A program made the position numbers and the translations under genes. From Monarcha castaneiventris obscurior (lineage: Eukaryota; Chordata; Aves; Passeriformes; Monarchidae), in assembly GCA_026261815.1 (NCBI GenBank), contig JAMPIT010000510.1, forward strand, positions 16,216,001 through 16,280,000: 64,000 nucleotides of DNA, read 5' to 3'. The notes under the pieces were generated by a model. That model was not told where the DNA came from, ran no database searches, and saw nothing but the letters and a program-made list of their open reading frames with translations. How positions within the stretch are numbered: position 1 is the stretch's first letter; every line of letters starts with the position of its first letter. Positions 12,332 through 27,300 of this stretch are shown here, one piece after another.

Positions 12332-15300
12332 GTAAGTAACTGGCTTTTATTTCTGATTTTAAGAGAAGTTTGTTAAACTTTATTGTCCCCTTTCTTCTAG
12401 CATGATATTACATGTAATTTTTCACTATGAATTTTTACTGTCATTCAAGTAGAGCTTTCTTTCTAAATTCATTTTACAATAATTGTTCCTGAATAATAAG
12501 CTTTTCTGGGAGTTCTAAAAAGAGACAGAATACTGTTAAACTTCATAAAGTGGAAAGAAAACTAAAATAACCATTCTCAGTGGATAAAAAGTCATTCAGA
12601 ATCACCAAAATTAATTTCAGTTTGTAAATATTGTAATGGGATATCAGAAAAGTTTAATGTGTGTTTTCAAACTTTTAGAGAGTTAAGAGCTATCCCTCAG
12701 TATTTGCTCTCTTTATTCCATCCTGATGAAAATCATGAACTCTATGTAAATGTTTTCTAACATGAGAATATATACTGGGAGCACTTTGTAAAACTTCTGT
12801 TCCCACTAGAGCAATGCAGCAAGCTGCTCAGCAGGGCTTCCAAAAGACAATGCTTACAAGCCAGGCTGCTTGGAGACACGGAAATAATTTGAACAGCTGG
12901 TGACAGGGAAACACATGTGCCTAAAGATATTTTCTTCTAGTCTTAAGCAAAAAACATTCTGTAAATAAGAATTGTTTACTATCCTATCTTCCCACTGCCT
13001 GCTACACACACACTTTTCAAATTTTTTTTTAGCTTTTCAAATAAAAAAGCTCACTGGCTTCCCAGTGATATAAAGTATATATTCTAACTCCTGAAGCGAT
13101 GAAATTTTTAATTGCAGAAGTATAAAAATTAGGGATGAAATGCCCTTGCCCCATGGAATTTAACCATAAGAAATTCCTCTTTTGTACACCACCATGCTAA
13201 GGAACACGTATTCCTCATCTGAAGTCTGTGACTCCTTTTATTTACATGCCAATTTACCCTTTGGTCCCCAGTAATTCCCAGAATGTTTATTTAGGTGCCT
13301 GCGGTACTCCAAATGGTTGGTAATCAAAATAGCTGATTGATTTACAGAAGACAGGGCTTCTTTCTACATGAAGAACAAGGCACTTTTCTTCCCCATCTCC
13401 CCACGACCTTCAGCTGCACAGATGTGTAAAAGACAAAAACTTTAATGGAAAGGGTCGGATGGTATTCACTGGTCCCTTGTGGCTGGTAATTCGCTTTGCA
13501 GGGGGAAAGGAGAAATGGATATTGAGACTTGACTAGGCACAGCTGGTGATCACTGCCCATCAGAGACACAGGGTCAAACCAGAATGAAGGGGAAGCTTCT
13601 GTCACTGCAGGGAGGGTGGGCTTGCTAAGGAATCCAGCTGGGCAGTCCCAAGAGCTTGTACTGTGGCTTCTTCAAAGCACACCTGTCCCAGGAACTGAAG
13701 CCAGATGTTAATTTCTTACTCAACAGGAAGAGTATTTGCTGCTATTTCATGTAGAATTTTTTGAAAGGTGTACAAAAACTTTTTTTTAAAATGTTTCTCA
13801 CTGCACCAACAGCCCAAACGTCTGTGCTCTTCAGCAAGTTATGGGAACAAAAAAGAAATACTTCAGCACTTGCAGAAACTGGTACCAGCAAGCCATCTGT
13901 GGAAAGAAAGCGTAAGTATGCTGTGCTTCCAAACTATTCTCCACTGAGACAATAAAATGTACGATTAGAAAACTCCTTTTCTCACAGGCAAGCTAACTGT
14001 TTATATTAGAATCTTTACTTCTCCTCCAGGTGGCATTGTTATACTGACTTCCCCTTTCCTTCTGTGGGCACACTGCAAGTCATCCTAAATACTTCACCTT
14101 TCAGTAAAGTCTGCCATACCACTGACAACTTTGGCACTAAATTTTATTCTACCGCAGACACATTGGGAAGAAGGGTATTTCCTGAAAATGCTTAGACTGG
14201 AACTTGGATATTCTCACAGGCAGTTTTGGAAAACAACCTACTCCTGTGGTTTTATTCCTAGATAGATGTCATGTCTTCCTATGAAAGAAAGTCTGCTCTC
14301 AGAATGAATCTGAGGGAATTCATTACTTTGCCAAGCTCCAGAAGCAAAATGTGTTAAGCAGTGATAGATACCTTCATTTGTTAGGAAAAATAGTTTGAAG
14401 CAATAGCCAGTTTAGATTCATCAAACAGAAGTCACGTGAAGATTTTATTCCCTTCATGACTAGACTTTAGAGGAATGTAAGTTGCAAAACATTTTACAAA
14501 TCCTGTGCAAGGCCGCAAGAAGTCTAATACAGACAACCAGAGGAAGACATTGACCAGTGGGGCTGTGTGGATTTGGTCATGGGAGTCTATACAAATTTAT
14601 CACCTGCCCTTTCCCTTCCATTTTAAGCCCCCTACTATTGTACAAGCATTCACAGAGCAAGGCTAGGGGAGAAAAAGAATGTGGATGAGAATAAGTTGAG
14701 TCATAGAACTCTGAGGGTTGTTCAAGGGCTTTTTGTGGTTATAACAGAGCATCTGTTATAACTTAGTCTTAGCCATTAATGAGTTTTATATTCTGCATAC
14801 TAAAAACAGAAATGCAGACAGGACTAAAGAGGTTACTCCAATAAGAATGCTAATGCAAAGGACAACAGGTCTTCTCATGTCAGTTATCTCCATGTTAACA
14901 AATCATCCCTAACTTATATCTATAAAATGTTGAATGTTTTAATTATGGACAATTCCTGTCTACTGCTATAAGTTTACAATGGGAATGTAACTTACAAATT
15001 TCCTAAAATCAGCATTTGTTGGACCAAAAGTCTTTCCACTGTTTCTCAGCAGTATTTTATCTCCACGCCAGCTAGAAGTAGAAACAGATGAGTCACAGAG
15101 CTGATTTGAATAAACTGAAAACTGTCTCTGTTAGCCAAGAATAACAAGGATTAAGGTAGTGTCGTTCTGTCTTTTTCCTTTGGAATATACTCCTTGGATG
15201 AAATCAGGAAAGCTTTGTACTAAAAAATAAAAGGAAAATAACAACAAGAACAAAAAAAACATCCCAAGACAAGCAAAGATATAAACCCCACCAAAACCTC

Positions 15301-18300
15301 AAGAATGCAACATTGTTTCTTATTTGAATAATTGCTTTCTTTCTTACAGGCTTGTATGGAACTAGTAGGAGTATGTATGAGGATAATTTCAGGTCTGGTC
15401 TGAGGTGGTACTTCCCCTGTGTGCTGTGCCTATGCACGGGTGGCACTGAGGAACTGCATCTTGCACTGAGTTTTACCTGGTTCTAACCTTATTGTGGGAT
15501 GTTGCTCTATGCAAACCTCTTTTCTCCCATCCCATCTTTCTTACATTTTGAGTAAAAGAACCTTTTAACTGCAGGAAACTGTAAAGGAACGTGAATACTT
15601 TAAGTAGGTACTTGATAATTGTAAAGAAGCCTGGGCTGTGCATAACAAACTACATGGTAAAAAAGGCACTGATCTTGTAATGCTTGGCTGAAGAAGCATT
15701 TTCTTCTTAACTATGTTCTTCAGCCAATTTTCTGTCTTTCATTAATTGTATCGTGGTTGGATACAGTATGAGGATTAAACTTGCCATGTCTTACTCTATG
15801 CTTATAACTCAGCCACCTCTTTCCTTTTTCCAAAATCTAATTAAACTGCAATCTTTCATAGCTTCCCATGGGATGAGGGAGAAACATTTTCTATTCCAGG
15901 GAAGGAAAAAATATTTTCTCATGACAAAGCAGTTCACACAGTTGGGAGAACACTTTGATTCCTATTCTGCTACACTTTTTTTTTAAATCAGATAATCAGA
16001 TTATTATGCTTTTATTATTAGCTTCTGGCAAGGATGCAAGAAGGACTTGGTTTATTATTAGGTAAAAGGTTTATTATTAGTTTAAAAATCTGTAGCTTAA
16101 ATTGTATGTTATTCATGCGTTCCCAAGAAATAGCCATTCAGTGACTATTAAAGAAAGAGATGTACTAAAAAGAATTATACAAATACTTTTAGTATATGGC
16201 TTCTCAGTTGAAAATGTGCACATGGCAGAAGGGTCAATATGTCATGCATGTATATGCATGAGGGAATGAAGAAAAAATATTTTCATAGCACAGAGAAATA
16301 AGAGTGTGTTTTAGAAAAAAATCTTTAATTTTCCCCACCTCAAAAAGAGATTGCTCTCTTTTATAGAATGATAATCCTCACTTTTTAAATCATGCTGTTT
16401 ATTATTATCTTTTTTCCAGTCTACTTTATTTTAAAATCTCTTAAAGTAGTTTGGATGTTGAAGATATGAAGTCCAATTTTTCATTTGAATAAGCTGTTCA
16501 ATTTAATGTGGTTGTGGTTAACTTTTTGTCAGCTTTAGATTATGAAAAATGAGACAAGTGTACTCAACTGCCACCAAAGATTCTACAAATTAAAAGCTGG
16601 ACTGCAGTGGTTAAAGACCCAGTAAAAACCTTCAAGAAATTAGTGTTCAGAACTTTTTAACTGCCAACATCAGCAACACCTATGAAAATAAATGTATTCC
16701 GTGAAACAGTGATGTCGTTATAGTGTACCATATACTGTACAGTGTACCATAATTTAAAAAATGATATCTGAAGTTTAATGTATTAAATTTCTCCCAAGGA
16801 GCCAAAATACCTCTGTGATAAATTTAGTAAATTTGCATTTTCCTGTAGGAGAGGAGAATTTTTCAAACAAGTCTATGGTAGAACTTTTATTTCTGTCTAT
16901 TAATTAAGAAGACATTATATCTTATAAGAAACACAATGTTAAAATGATCATTACGTTATAGAATTATCATTCAGCCCTGGTTTGCTGGTATGTGTAGCTT
17001 ACATGTATTTGAGAATGAGAGTATTTTACTGGCATAATTATATAATGTTTCCTGGGCCCTGGCAATGCTAAAGTCTCTGTATGCTGTGATGACATGCTTT
17101 TTTAACTCTGGTTTTGATTTCTTGTATTCTGGTTTTCATCCTTACTACATTTGCTAGTGAACTTTCCCTTGTGTCCATCCACCCAGTCTTTAGTGACTTC
17201 CTTCTCTATAACCAGTTTTATGTCTGTTCTTAATTAGTTCTCTCCCTCATTCCTGAGCTTCTTCACATTCTTCCTTGAAAAACAGAGGCTCTTTTATCCA
17301 ACTTTTTATCACCATACAATGCACAGGACTTTCTCCTACATACTTGTTAATTCCTATAACCATTATGTTGGTGACCTCATTTAACTTCAATTCCATTCAT
17401 TTAAATTTACCTTTTTCATTTACAATTCTTCTGCCAGGATTTTATTTTAACGTCCTCATAGTTTTTTCCTTCTTTCTTCAAAGTCATATAACCTGTTCAA
17501 CACAGAATAGAAAAAATTAATGTTCTTCAACTGCTGTTCTAATCACAGCATCTTTTAGTAATTCTATATGAGTACCATATGCCTGCCCATGGTCCCTCCC
17601 AATGCTTAAATTTAGTGATCGCAGTCATTCTTTAAATTCAAAAGCTTTACATTTAGTAAAATATGACCAATTAGTAATCAACACAAAAAAGGCTGAATGA
17701 CAAAAAAAGGATGAATATCTGGAGTGTATGTACTTAGCAATGAAAAAATGATAATGAAAATTAAATTAGACTTAGCTAAAATTAGTGTATTTCTCTGGTA
17801 TATTATTTAATTGTGCTTTTGTCTATATCCCACAGAACTGTCTTATATGAGTGCTGTCCCGGCTATATGAAGATGGAGGGTATGAGAGGGTGTCCTGCAG
17901 GTACGAGCTTATTTTCTTATGGAAAAATTGGCATGTGGAAAGAAGTACAATTACAGCAGAGTTTCAAAGGTGGTCATGATGAGAAACGATTGCCTCTTTT
18001 TAAGAAGTACTGCCTAAGAGTGCACAGCTTCATTTGCATACAGCAAACACAGTTAAAAATCAGCCAGCACTGAATTTGATCATAGAGTTTAGGTTTAATT
18101 TCCCAGCTCCTTCCAGATTCTGGATTGGTGAGAATTGATAGTGTCTTCAGTTCCCAAAGCTGCCAAAGAAGGACTTTAATTCCTATTCCTATCAAATATG
18201 AGACTATTCTAAAGCATACCAGTGTGGTCAGAAAGCCAGGACAAAAGGTGGAGCATATCTAAATTTTGTATTTTCCTTTTTCTGAAAAAACTTGAATCTA

Positions 18301-21300
18301 ATTTACTTAAAGAGTCTTACAGACTTTATCAAAGAAGGAGTGAAAATGAAGACAGAAATTCTTCATCTCTCTTACATATGCTATTCTGCTTTGTATAAAT
18401 AAAACTAATTGCTGCAGGAAAAAGTAGTATGAGAAAGAATATATTTCATAGTTTTTGATCTCTATATCTGAAATAATCCTTTTATGTTCAATAATGCAGA
18501 GTTCAGTTTGTTTAGATGAATTAATCTCCCTTCAGATGTTTACATTAGGATTAGACCAGTCACACTCTAGAATCACCTGTTCTTCTCCATAACCATAAAA
18601 AGAGTCAAGAACCATTAGATGGCATGCAAATGTCTCACTTCTAGATGTCTAAAATTAGGAGAGGTGAATGCTGTTCTCATGTAGCCTTGTTTTAACTGTG
18701 AGACTGTGGCCATTCTTACTCTCTGGATGAATCAGTATATGTATAAACCAGACACTAGAAGAAGAGCAAGAGGCCTCACGACAAGAATTCTGGTCCATCA
18801 TGACCGAATGAGACCCACTCCGCTGAAATTTTTGTGATTAAACATGGATAGCCTCCCATTTCATGTTTGATTCATACAAAATACAACAGGTCTTCTAAAG
18901 GAAACTTGACGATATTCAGTATTGTTTGAGCTAATTTTTCATTAAGAAAGACACAAAAATCAATAGCAAGCAGATGTGCTTAGATGATTTTTGAGTATGT
19001 TGACCATGGAATTTTTAATCTAAACATGTTTTTTAATACTGACCTAAACAGTTTCAGAAGTATTACGCACCCAAAAGACGCAAAGTAAATTTGATTGTGA
19101 TAAACTTGGGGGCTGAGGAATTTACAGTATTCTTACCTCATGTTTATTTTAGTTGCTCCTATTGATCATGTATACGGTACACTTGGTATTGTGGGAGCTA
19201 CCTCCACACAGCGGTACTCTGACATATCAAAGCTGAGAGAAGAGATTGAGGGACGAGGATCATTCACTTTCTTTGCACCAAGCAATGAAGCCTGGGACCA
19301 GTTAGATTCAGTAAGTGTGTCTCTGTGTGTGTGTGTGTGTGCGCACACGTGCATGAGTTAAACATTTTAGCTGAAGCAGCTAGTGTGGGATAAATTAGAT
19401 TGGAAACAATGTGGAGATTTTAGACATAAAAGAACATATCACAAGTTATAATGAAATAATCTGCATGTTTAACATACATTTCTGAAGCTAGAAAGGCTGG
19501 GTTTATTTTCAGGAGTACTAGGCAATGGTAATTGTTTCTTATTTAAGCACTTACATGACACATATTAGTATTGTTAATTTTATTAACACAGTTTCAGGGA
19601 AACTTCTAGGAATTCCAGCAGTGGCATGATGTATGGCTGTACATTGCCAGTAATTCAGGTGTCCTTCTTTTAGTAATGATTTCAGTTAAATAAACATTGA
19701 ATTAAAGTTCCTCCAATGACTTGTCTGTGATGAAGCCTCATCTTCCATTTGTGAGCAAATCAGACTTAAAGATCATTTAAGTAGAGCCAGATTTATAGGC
19801 ATCAAAGTCATCTTCCCTAACAGATGTTGAATATGTTGAAAGCATATACTAAGGTAAAACAGTACCAGAATAGAAAGATGTAGATCTTTCTGAGTGGAAG
19901 AATGTTTTGAAGCTTCTAATTAATTAAATTCCTCTCTTCTTCAGGAAATTCACAGGAATTTGGTTGACAATGTAAATATTGAACTGTATAATGCTCTCCA
20001 CCACCACATGTTAAACAAGCGCATGTTGACAAAAGATCTTAAGAATGGCATGACCCTCGTGTCTATGTACGATGGCCAGAAATTGCTTATTAACCATTAT
20101 CCTAATGGGGTAAGTCTATTCTCTTTTTTCCCCACTAATATATTTATTTAGTTATAGCCTTTACTTCCTTTCTTTCCTTATATAATTAAGAAAACATATT
20201 CTAGAAAGTTTAACATCTACCAAGTCAGTTTTCTGGAAGAACTTCTGACTGCTGTGTAGACTAATCACTAAGAAAGAATGAGTAAACATTTTGCTGTTTG
20301 CTGCTTAGAAATCAAAGTTCAAATGAAAATGAACTTACTTCATAAAAGACAAAGCCTTTTGTGGTCAAAATACATGATCATAATAAATTTGACAGCGAAA
20401 TCTACTATTATTTTCATAGTTTTGCTAAATAATATTAAAGCATGTCTTTTATTTGAATTTGAGTGCATGGTAAGAGCACTGAAGATTGTAAGAAACACAC
20501 ATCCATTATTTGGCTGGAAAAAGAAATTATTTTTACAAATGCTAGAAACCTCCAAGTTAAGTCCCTCATCTTTGTTTTCTTAAATGCATCAAAGTGTTTG
20601 TTTGTCTACAGGTTGCATCACTAAAAAGCAATACAATCACCATATTAGCCAGATAAGAAAAACAAAATCAGAATAATTGCAGTAAGAAATTAAACATGAA
20701 TATGAAATCAATGTTACCTGAACAAATCTGCTGCTATCTCTCCAGAAGCTTAGTCAAACTTTCAAATCTTACAAGGCTTTACTTCAAATTTTGAAAAACC
20801 AACTGAAATAACAGTGAATGCACAATGTACAGTACCTGCATTACCAGTCTGTGAAAGTGAGGTTCCAAGCTTATGATCAAATTAGTGTTTAATCTTCTAC
20901 TAATTGATTTTTCAAATATAGGTTGTTACTGTTAACTGTGCCAGGATCATCCATGGCAACCAGATTGCTACCAATGGTGTTGTCCATGTTGTTGATCGTG
21001 TCCTGACTGCTGTTGGAAATACCATTCAAGATTTCATTGAAATTGAGGATGATCTTTCATCATTTAGAGTAAGTGGACAAAAATAAAAACTCTTCTCTGT
21101 TTATTTAAGGAGAGTTTTTTCATTCCTTTTCAATTTATTTATGATACCTGGAAGTAAGAAAGGTTAGCTCAGTAAGAGAGAGAAATAAATTAAATTAAGA
21201 GAGCCAGATAACATTGCAAATCTAGTTAAATAAAAAGGCAACATCAATAGAACAGAATGTGTCCCTGTGCATAAAAAGTGTCTTCTCTTCAAGCACTGAG

Positions 21301-24300
21301 CCAATGAAACATGAGCATGAAGTTACAGTGGCTGGTGCTAGATAAATAAGAACAATTTCAAAATGGATGATAGAAAATGGTAAAGACGCCAAATTTCAGA
21401 ATCTGAATGCTCATAGCAAGTTTTAGAGCACCAGTAGATGCACATAAGAAGGATTTTTCTTGCACAAAGGAATTATGATTAGAATCTGTCCAAGTTTCTA
21501 ATTTCTCCATCTTCTGAAAAATATGTCTGCACAGTGTAATGGGATTTCATGCTGCAAATCTAAAAAACATGACGTTGGTTTGCAAATAACTGCTGTCCTT
21601 TTCCATCTTCCATCTCCTCAATAAATGCAAAAAGGTATTTTAAATGCAGAGGCATAAAGGTGGAAGACATCCTCTGAATCCCTCAAATCCAGTTAATGAC
21701 AGAGGCAACCACAACATTTAACCTTTTTTTAAAAAAACATAATATAAAAACCAATACTTTCTAGTCTTCAGTTGAAAAAGAAAATGCCTCTGTCGATTGA
21801 TTTTTTCATCTTTCTATAACATTCATGATCTTTCTTTTTATAACACTATGATCTCAGTCTAGCATTCAAGTATCTGTGGGCATGAGGTGAAACTAGACAG
21901 ATAATGTATTTTAGTAATATTTCAAATAATCAGCATTAAAATAAACAATTATTTTTTAGGCTCCTGCCATTACATCAGGTGTCATGGATATTCTTGAAAG
22001 ACCTGGTCATTACACACTCTTCGCTCCTACTAATGAAGCTTTTGAGAGACTTCCAAGAGGAGTTTTAGAAAGAATCATGGGTGACAAGGTGGCTTCAGAA
22101 GGTATTTAGACATTTTGCAAATGAGAAATACGTATGAGTGGATCAGGAGGCAGAAACTACATTATACTTATTGCTCTGGAATTAAGCACCTCTACTTTCA
22201 CATGTATAGGAGGAATTATTTCTTCTGTGTCTAATTTTTCCACTTGCCTAAGGATAGAAAGTCATTGAAAACTTAGTCTCCAAAACAGTTCACAGGGAAT
22301 TGTGAAAATATAGGCACATTGACTTTCTAATACTTCAGCTGCATAGGTCTGATAGACATTCCTGTCTCTAGAAATTCAGGGCTATCTGAATATGAGATTA
22401 TCTCATACCTTTGTACAGCCTACGGAATTTTGTACTCATAGGTCCTTTTGTAGCATATCAAAAGCATATTGTATGCAGTCACCAGTGGATTGTAGCATAA
22501 CCAATGTAGTTTTCATAATATAAGGGATGCCAAATAGTTTTGACTGTAAGTGTTAGTTAGGGGCCTAAATTTAAATAAAGTATATGGGAGTGACAATATG
22601 CTAGCTAAGCTAAAATAATATTAAAGATTGAGTAGCTGTAATAATTTATTCCACACCTATGTGTGAATTATACGTATATGAATATGTGTCCTAACACCTA
22701 CATCTATTAAATTCCTGCTCTTTTCTCTGCAGCTCTGGTGAAGTTCCATATATTAAATACTCTCCAGTGCTCCGAAGCCATCACAGGTGGAGCTGTCTAT
22801 GAAACCTTGGAAGGAAACACTGTTGAAGTTGGTTGTGATGGTGAAAGTCTGACTGTGAATGGAGTGAAAATGGTGAAACGCAAAGATATTGTCACAAGCA
22901 ATGGCGTTATCCACCTCATTGATCAAGTGCTAATTCCTGATTCTGGTCAGTGATATGTATTAAAAACTTGTTACACTGAAGATATTTTCAATAACCTTAT
23001 CCAGATTCTCTCAGATATATAGTTCTGGATAAGCATGGAGAATCCAGATCAGGAATAGGAAGATATTGTGTGTTAAAACACCTTTTCTTACTTCTTTATT
23101 TGCAGCCAAACAAGTCATTGAGCTTGGAGGTGCCCAGCAGACTACTTTTACAGACCTGGTGGCACAGCTAGGTCTGGCATCTTCCCTAAGGCCAGAAGGC
23201 CAATACACTCTCCTGGCACCTCTGAATGGTGCTTTCTCAGGTTAGTAGCCTTAAAAGATTGTCAAAACAAACAAGAATGTTTTCTGACAGTTTTCCAAAT
23301 AACCCCCAGTACTTGTTCTAAGTCTCACTGCAAGAGCACCATAGACAAATAGAATTACTCCATCCTTCCAAATTGCATACCTCGTAGAAAGACAAAACAA
23401 GCCTAACCACCAGACTGCACAGCTTGTTTACAGCCATATCATTTGCTAGTGGAAATAGCAGCAGTAAAATAAGATACAAAATATGCACAGATAGATTGTG
23501 GGAATGTAAAGATATTAACGAACTGCCAGTTTCTTTACATTACCTCCATTAGATTCAAAAGTTATTTATTCTCAGAAAATATATGTAGTGGCTTTATTCC
23601 AGCAAACACCTAAGTACCAAATATCCACTTGATCACTCCTCTCTTTCCCCCACACTGGGATGGGGAGGAGAATCAGGGGGAAAAAAAAGTACAAAAACCT
23701 CACAGGTTTAGAAAAGAACAATTTGATATGTGTAACAAAGTAAAATAATAATATTAATAATACTAATGTCACTAATAGCAACAACAAAAAAAACCCAACA
23801 ATAATAATAATTTAATAAAAAAAGATAATTAAAACCTAAGAGAAACAGGTGATACATGATACAATTGCCCACCACCAGCTGACCAATGTCCAGCCAGTGA
23901 CTGGCACCTCCTGGCCAGCTTCCCCCAGTTTATATACTGGGCATGACATTCTATGGTATGGGACATCTCTTTGGCGAGTTTGGGTCACCTGTCCTGGCCA
24001 TGCTCCCTCCCAGCCTCTCGTGCACCTGCCCATGGCAGAGCCTGAGACACTGAGATGTGCTCAGCTTAGGGTGAGCACTGCTCAGCAACAACCAAAACAT
24101 CAGCCTGTGACCAGCATTGTTCTCATACTAAACCCAAAACATATCACTGTAGGACTTACTAGAAGGAAAATTGACTCTATCCCAGTCAAACCCAGGAAAT
24201 ACAAGAAAGTTAGTATTTCCCAGTACATCAAAGCAGAGAGAAACTGATACAAATGTACCATAAAACAGGTGCTTGTATATTTGTAGAGGTGACCTTATGG

Positions 24301-27300
24301 ACATCTTGCCTTTCCCCAAAGAATTAGAGTGTTGTCTCATCAACACAAGAGAAAATTTGGGTAGATTTTAAGGTGTGCATACAGAAAGTTCTAATACAAG
24401 CTATAGCAGTAACTCAGAAGATGGAGCAGGCACACATATCAATCATCAGCCATATTCGTTATAGCAATTAATCATGGCTATGTCAAAAGTTCTCGACTGA
24501 ATTTGAGGAATGGTCACATGCAGGAGCTACAAAACAATTTGCCTTTGGTAAACACAGAGCTGTCCATGCTTTAACTCAAGCATTTCAAAGAAAGATTCAG
24601 TATTTCCAGAGTCTTTTAACTTCATTTGAATAAAAATTCACTATATAGATTGCTATATGTTAATATCTAAATGGCTTTGTAGATGATACCCTAAGGCTGG
24701 ATCAACGTCTTCTCAGAACAATCCTGCAGAATCACATTATAAAAGTGAAAGTTGGGCTCAATGAACTGTACAATGGACAAGAGCTGGAAACAATTGGAGG
24801 AAAACTACTTAGAGTCTTCGTGTATCGCACAGTAAGTGAATGAGTCTTTCTAAAAATGTGCATCCAAATATGAAAATGGAGAGTCAATAAAAGGCAAAGC
24901 TGAATGAAACCCACAATATTTACCATTATGACAATCTAGCAAAAAATCTTTAAACTTTTAGGATAGCAAAAAATGAAAATCTGATCATTACCAATCTGAG
25001 CTTTGTTTGCATGGAAAACTCTTTGTGAAAATGCAACAGAATGTCAAATTGGGCACTCAGTTGATTACAAATTTTTAAAGCTCATTTTTTTAACATTTTA
25101 AGAAACGGTAGAAATGTTTTTTAGAACATTCTCAAGGGAAACACAAAAAAAAAATCAAGTTTGGAAATATTTGCACCATGCTATTTTATTCTGGATTTTG
25201 CTACTTTTGCTTTCTCAAGCAATGCCAAATTTCCTGGCAAGAACACATGATTTTACTGTAGGAAATACATATGGTTGTTATTTTTAACATTGTGTAAACA
25301 CCTACATTTGTCTCTCTTTCAATAGGCTGTATGTATTGAAAATTCATGCATGGTCAGAGGAAGCAAAGAAGGAAGAAATGGTTTTATTCACATCTTCAGA
25401 CAGATCATCAATCCAGCAGAAAAGACATTGCATGAAATGCTGAGAAATGATAAGCGTTTTAGGTGAGAAGCAGTTTTTACAGAACTGATGTTTTCCTGCA
25501 GAGGGTAACTGTATATACAGCACAGCTGGTCTGAGAAAAAGTTTTGGGCTGTGAGTATGTGACTTGTTGGGATTTGGAAAGCAGGGGGGCAGAGAAGGGT
25601 TTATTATCTACACAAATAACATAAAAGGAAAAAAAAATGTGGGGGAAGAAAAAGTGTCCTCCAGCTGTATGCTGAAAAGGCTTCCACACTCTATACTAGG
25701 ATGGGTTTTTATGGCACAAAGGGTTGTAAGACAACAAGAATGAGAGGAGTAAAAGGACAGAAGGAATTGAATGATACATCCAGAGCTATAAATGCAGTGG
25801 GCGCTGGAGTTTTAATTAGTGAAGAGTACAATTCCACATGGGTGCAGCAGGATTGCATATCATTCCAGTACTTATTTCTGCCCTTTACCTGCAAGTATCT
25901 CAACACTCTTAGAGCAAGAACTATCACTTGCATCCTCCTTTCATCTGTTCAGTGTGCAGGGATTTTTATTTGATAAATTCTGCTCTGATCAAGGCTGCCA
26001 ATATATTTTTTTCAAATAGTTTTTCCTCTTTTTGCTACTTTTAAGACTGTCTTTTCCTATTTTTTTTTTTTTTTTCTCATTTTCCTCTTCCACTATCCCT
26101 GTTTCTGGGAAACAGTGAAAGTGTTTGAAAATTGAGACACTATCAGAAAAAAAAAAATGGGGAAACTAAGTACCTGGACCCAAATAGTTAACACATTTCA
26201 ACAAAATGTATTTGTGGTTTGTCTCTTTGTTTTAAACAGCATTTTCCTCAGTCTGGTGAAAGCTGCAGATTTGGATGATGTTCTGTCACGGCCTGGACAG
26301 TGGACTCTGTTTGTCCCAACTAATGATGCCTTTAAAGGTTTGACTGATGATGACAAGGACATACTGATAAGTAAGTGAGAATTATAAGCAAACTAAAATT
26401 GATTGGAAAGGAGACTAATACACCTTTCACCCAAAAGCTGTCTGCTGAAGCAGTTTACCTTTTGCATAGAGCAGGTGATAGGAATTCCCTGAATTGCCTA
26501 TATGCCCTTCTTGGGCATAGAGAAAATATCTTTTTGGAAAGAAGAATCTAATCTGATTTTTGAATTTAAATTTCACTCCTCAATATTTTATTCAATGGTG
26601 TTACTTCCTTCTGTTATTTTTGTCTTCAATTCAGAACTTGAAGTTGCCCAGGGCCAATGCCATATTGAATTAATTCTGTCTTTAAAAAGACACTCTTATT
26701 TGCCCTTCTGCTTTTCAAGGGGCTTTATGCCCCTTTTCTACCATTGTGACTCAGTTACTTTATATTTTCCTTGGCCCTCATAATTTTTTTTGCAGCAGAA
26801 TGTCTATTTTTTTTTTTGTGCCAGATTACTTTCTAGAATTCTGTCTTGGTTTTCTGAGTTATTATGTTTCTTTCTCCTTAAAGTATATAACTTTTTAAAA
26901 AAATATAAAGAAATACTTTCTTCATCTGTAAGAAAGATACAAACCAAAGATTATTTTAACCAGTAACTATAGCAGCATAGTTACAAAGGTAATCTGATAG
27001 TTTGTGAAAAAATCTTTGGAGTGGTGATGTTTAGGCTTCATATGTAACAATGCTATCTATGAATGGCCCAGTCACAAAACATCAGCGCTAACTTTACTAG
27101 AAAGAAAAAGATCATTTAATTGCACTTCAGTAGTGAAGTAAATGCAGTGGTATCAGTGATCAGAGCAAAACACAGGGAAAAAAAAGGAAAATGTTCACTG
27201 AAAGACACATCAGGAAAAGAATATGACCAGACAGGATCTCCATTGCAGTTTCTACAAGGCTGGAACTCCTAACAACAACCAATATCAGCGTGTAATTCTA

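Noticed and set aside
17813..18073. Open frame covering exon 3 and running on into intron 3
   Set aside because: It is exon 3 plus read-through. The GTACGA donor at 17,901 joins in frame to exon 4, which matches periostin; the read-through does not.
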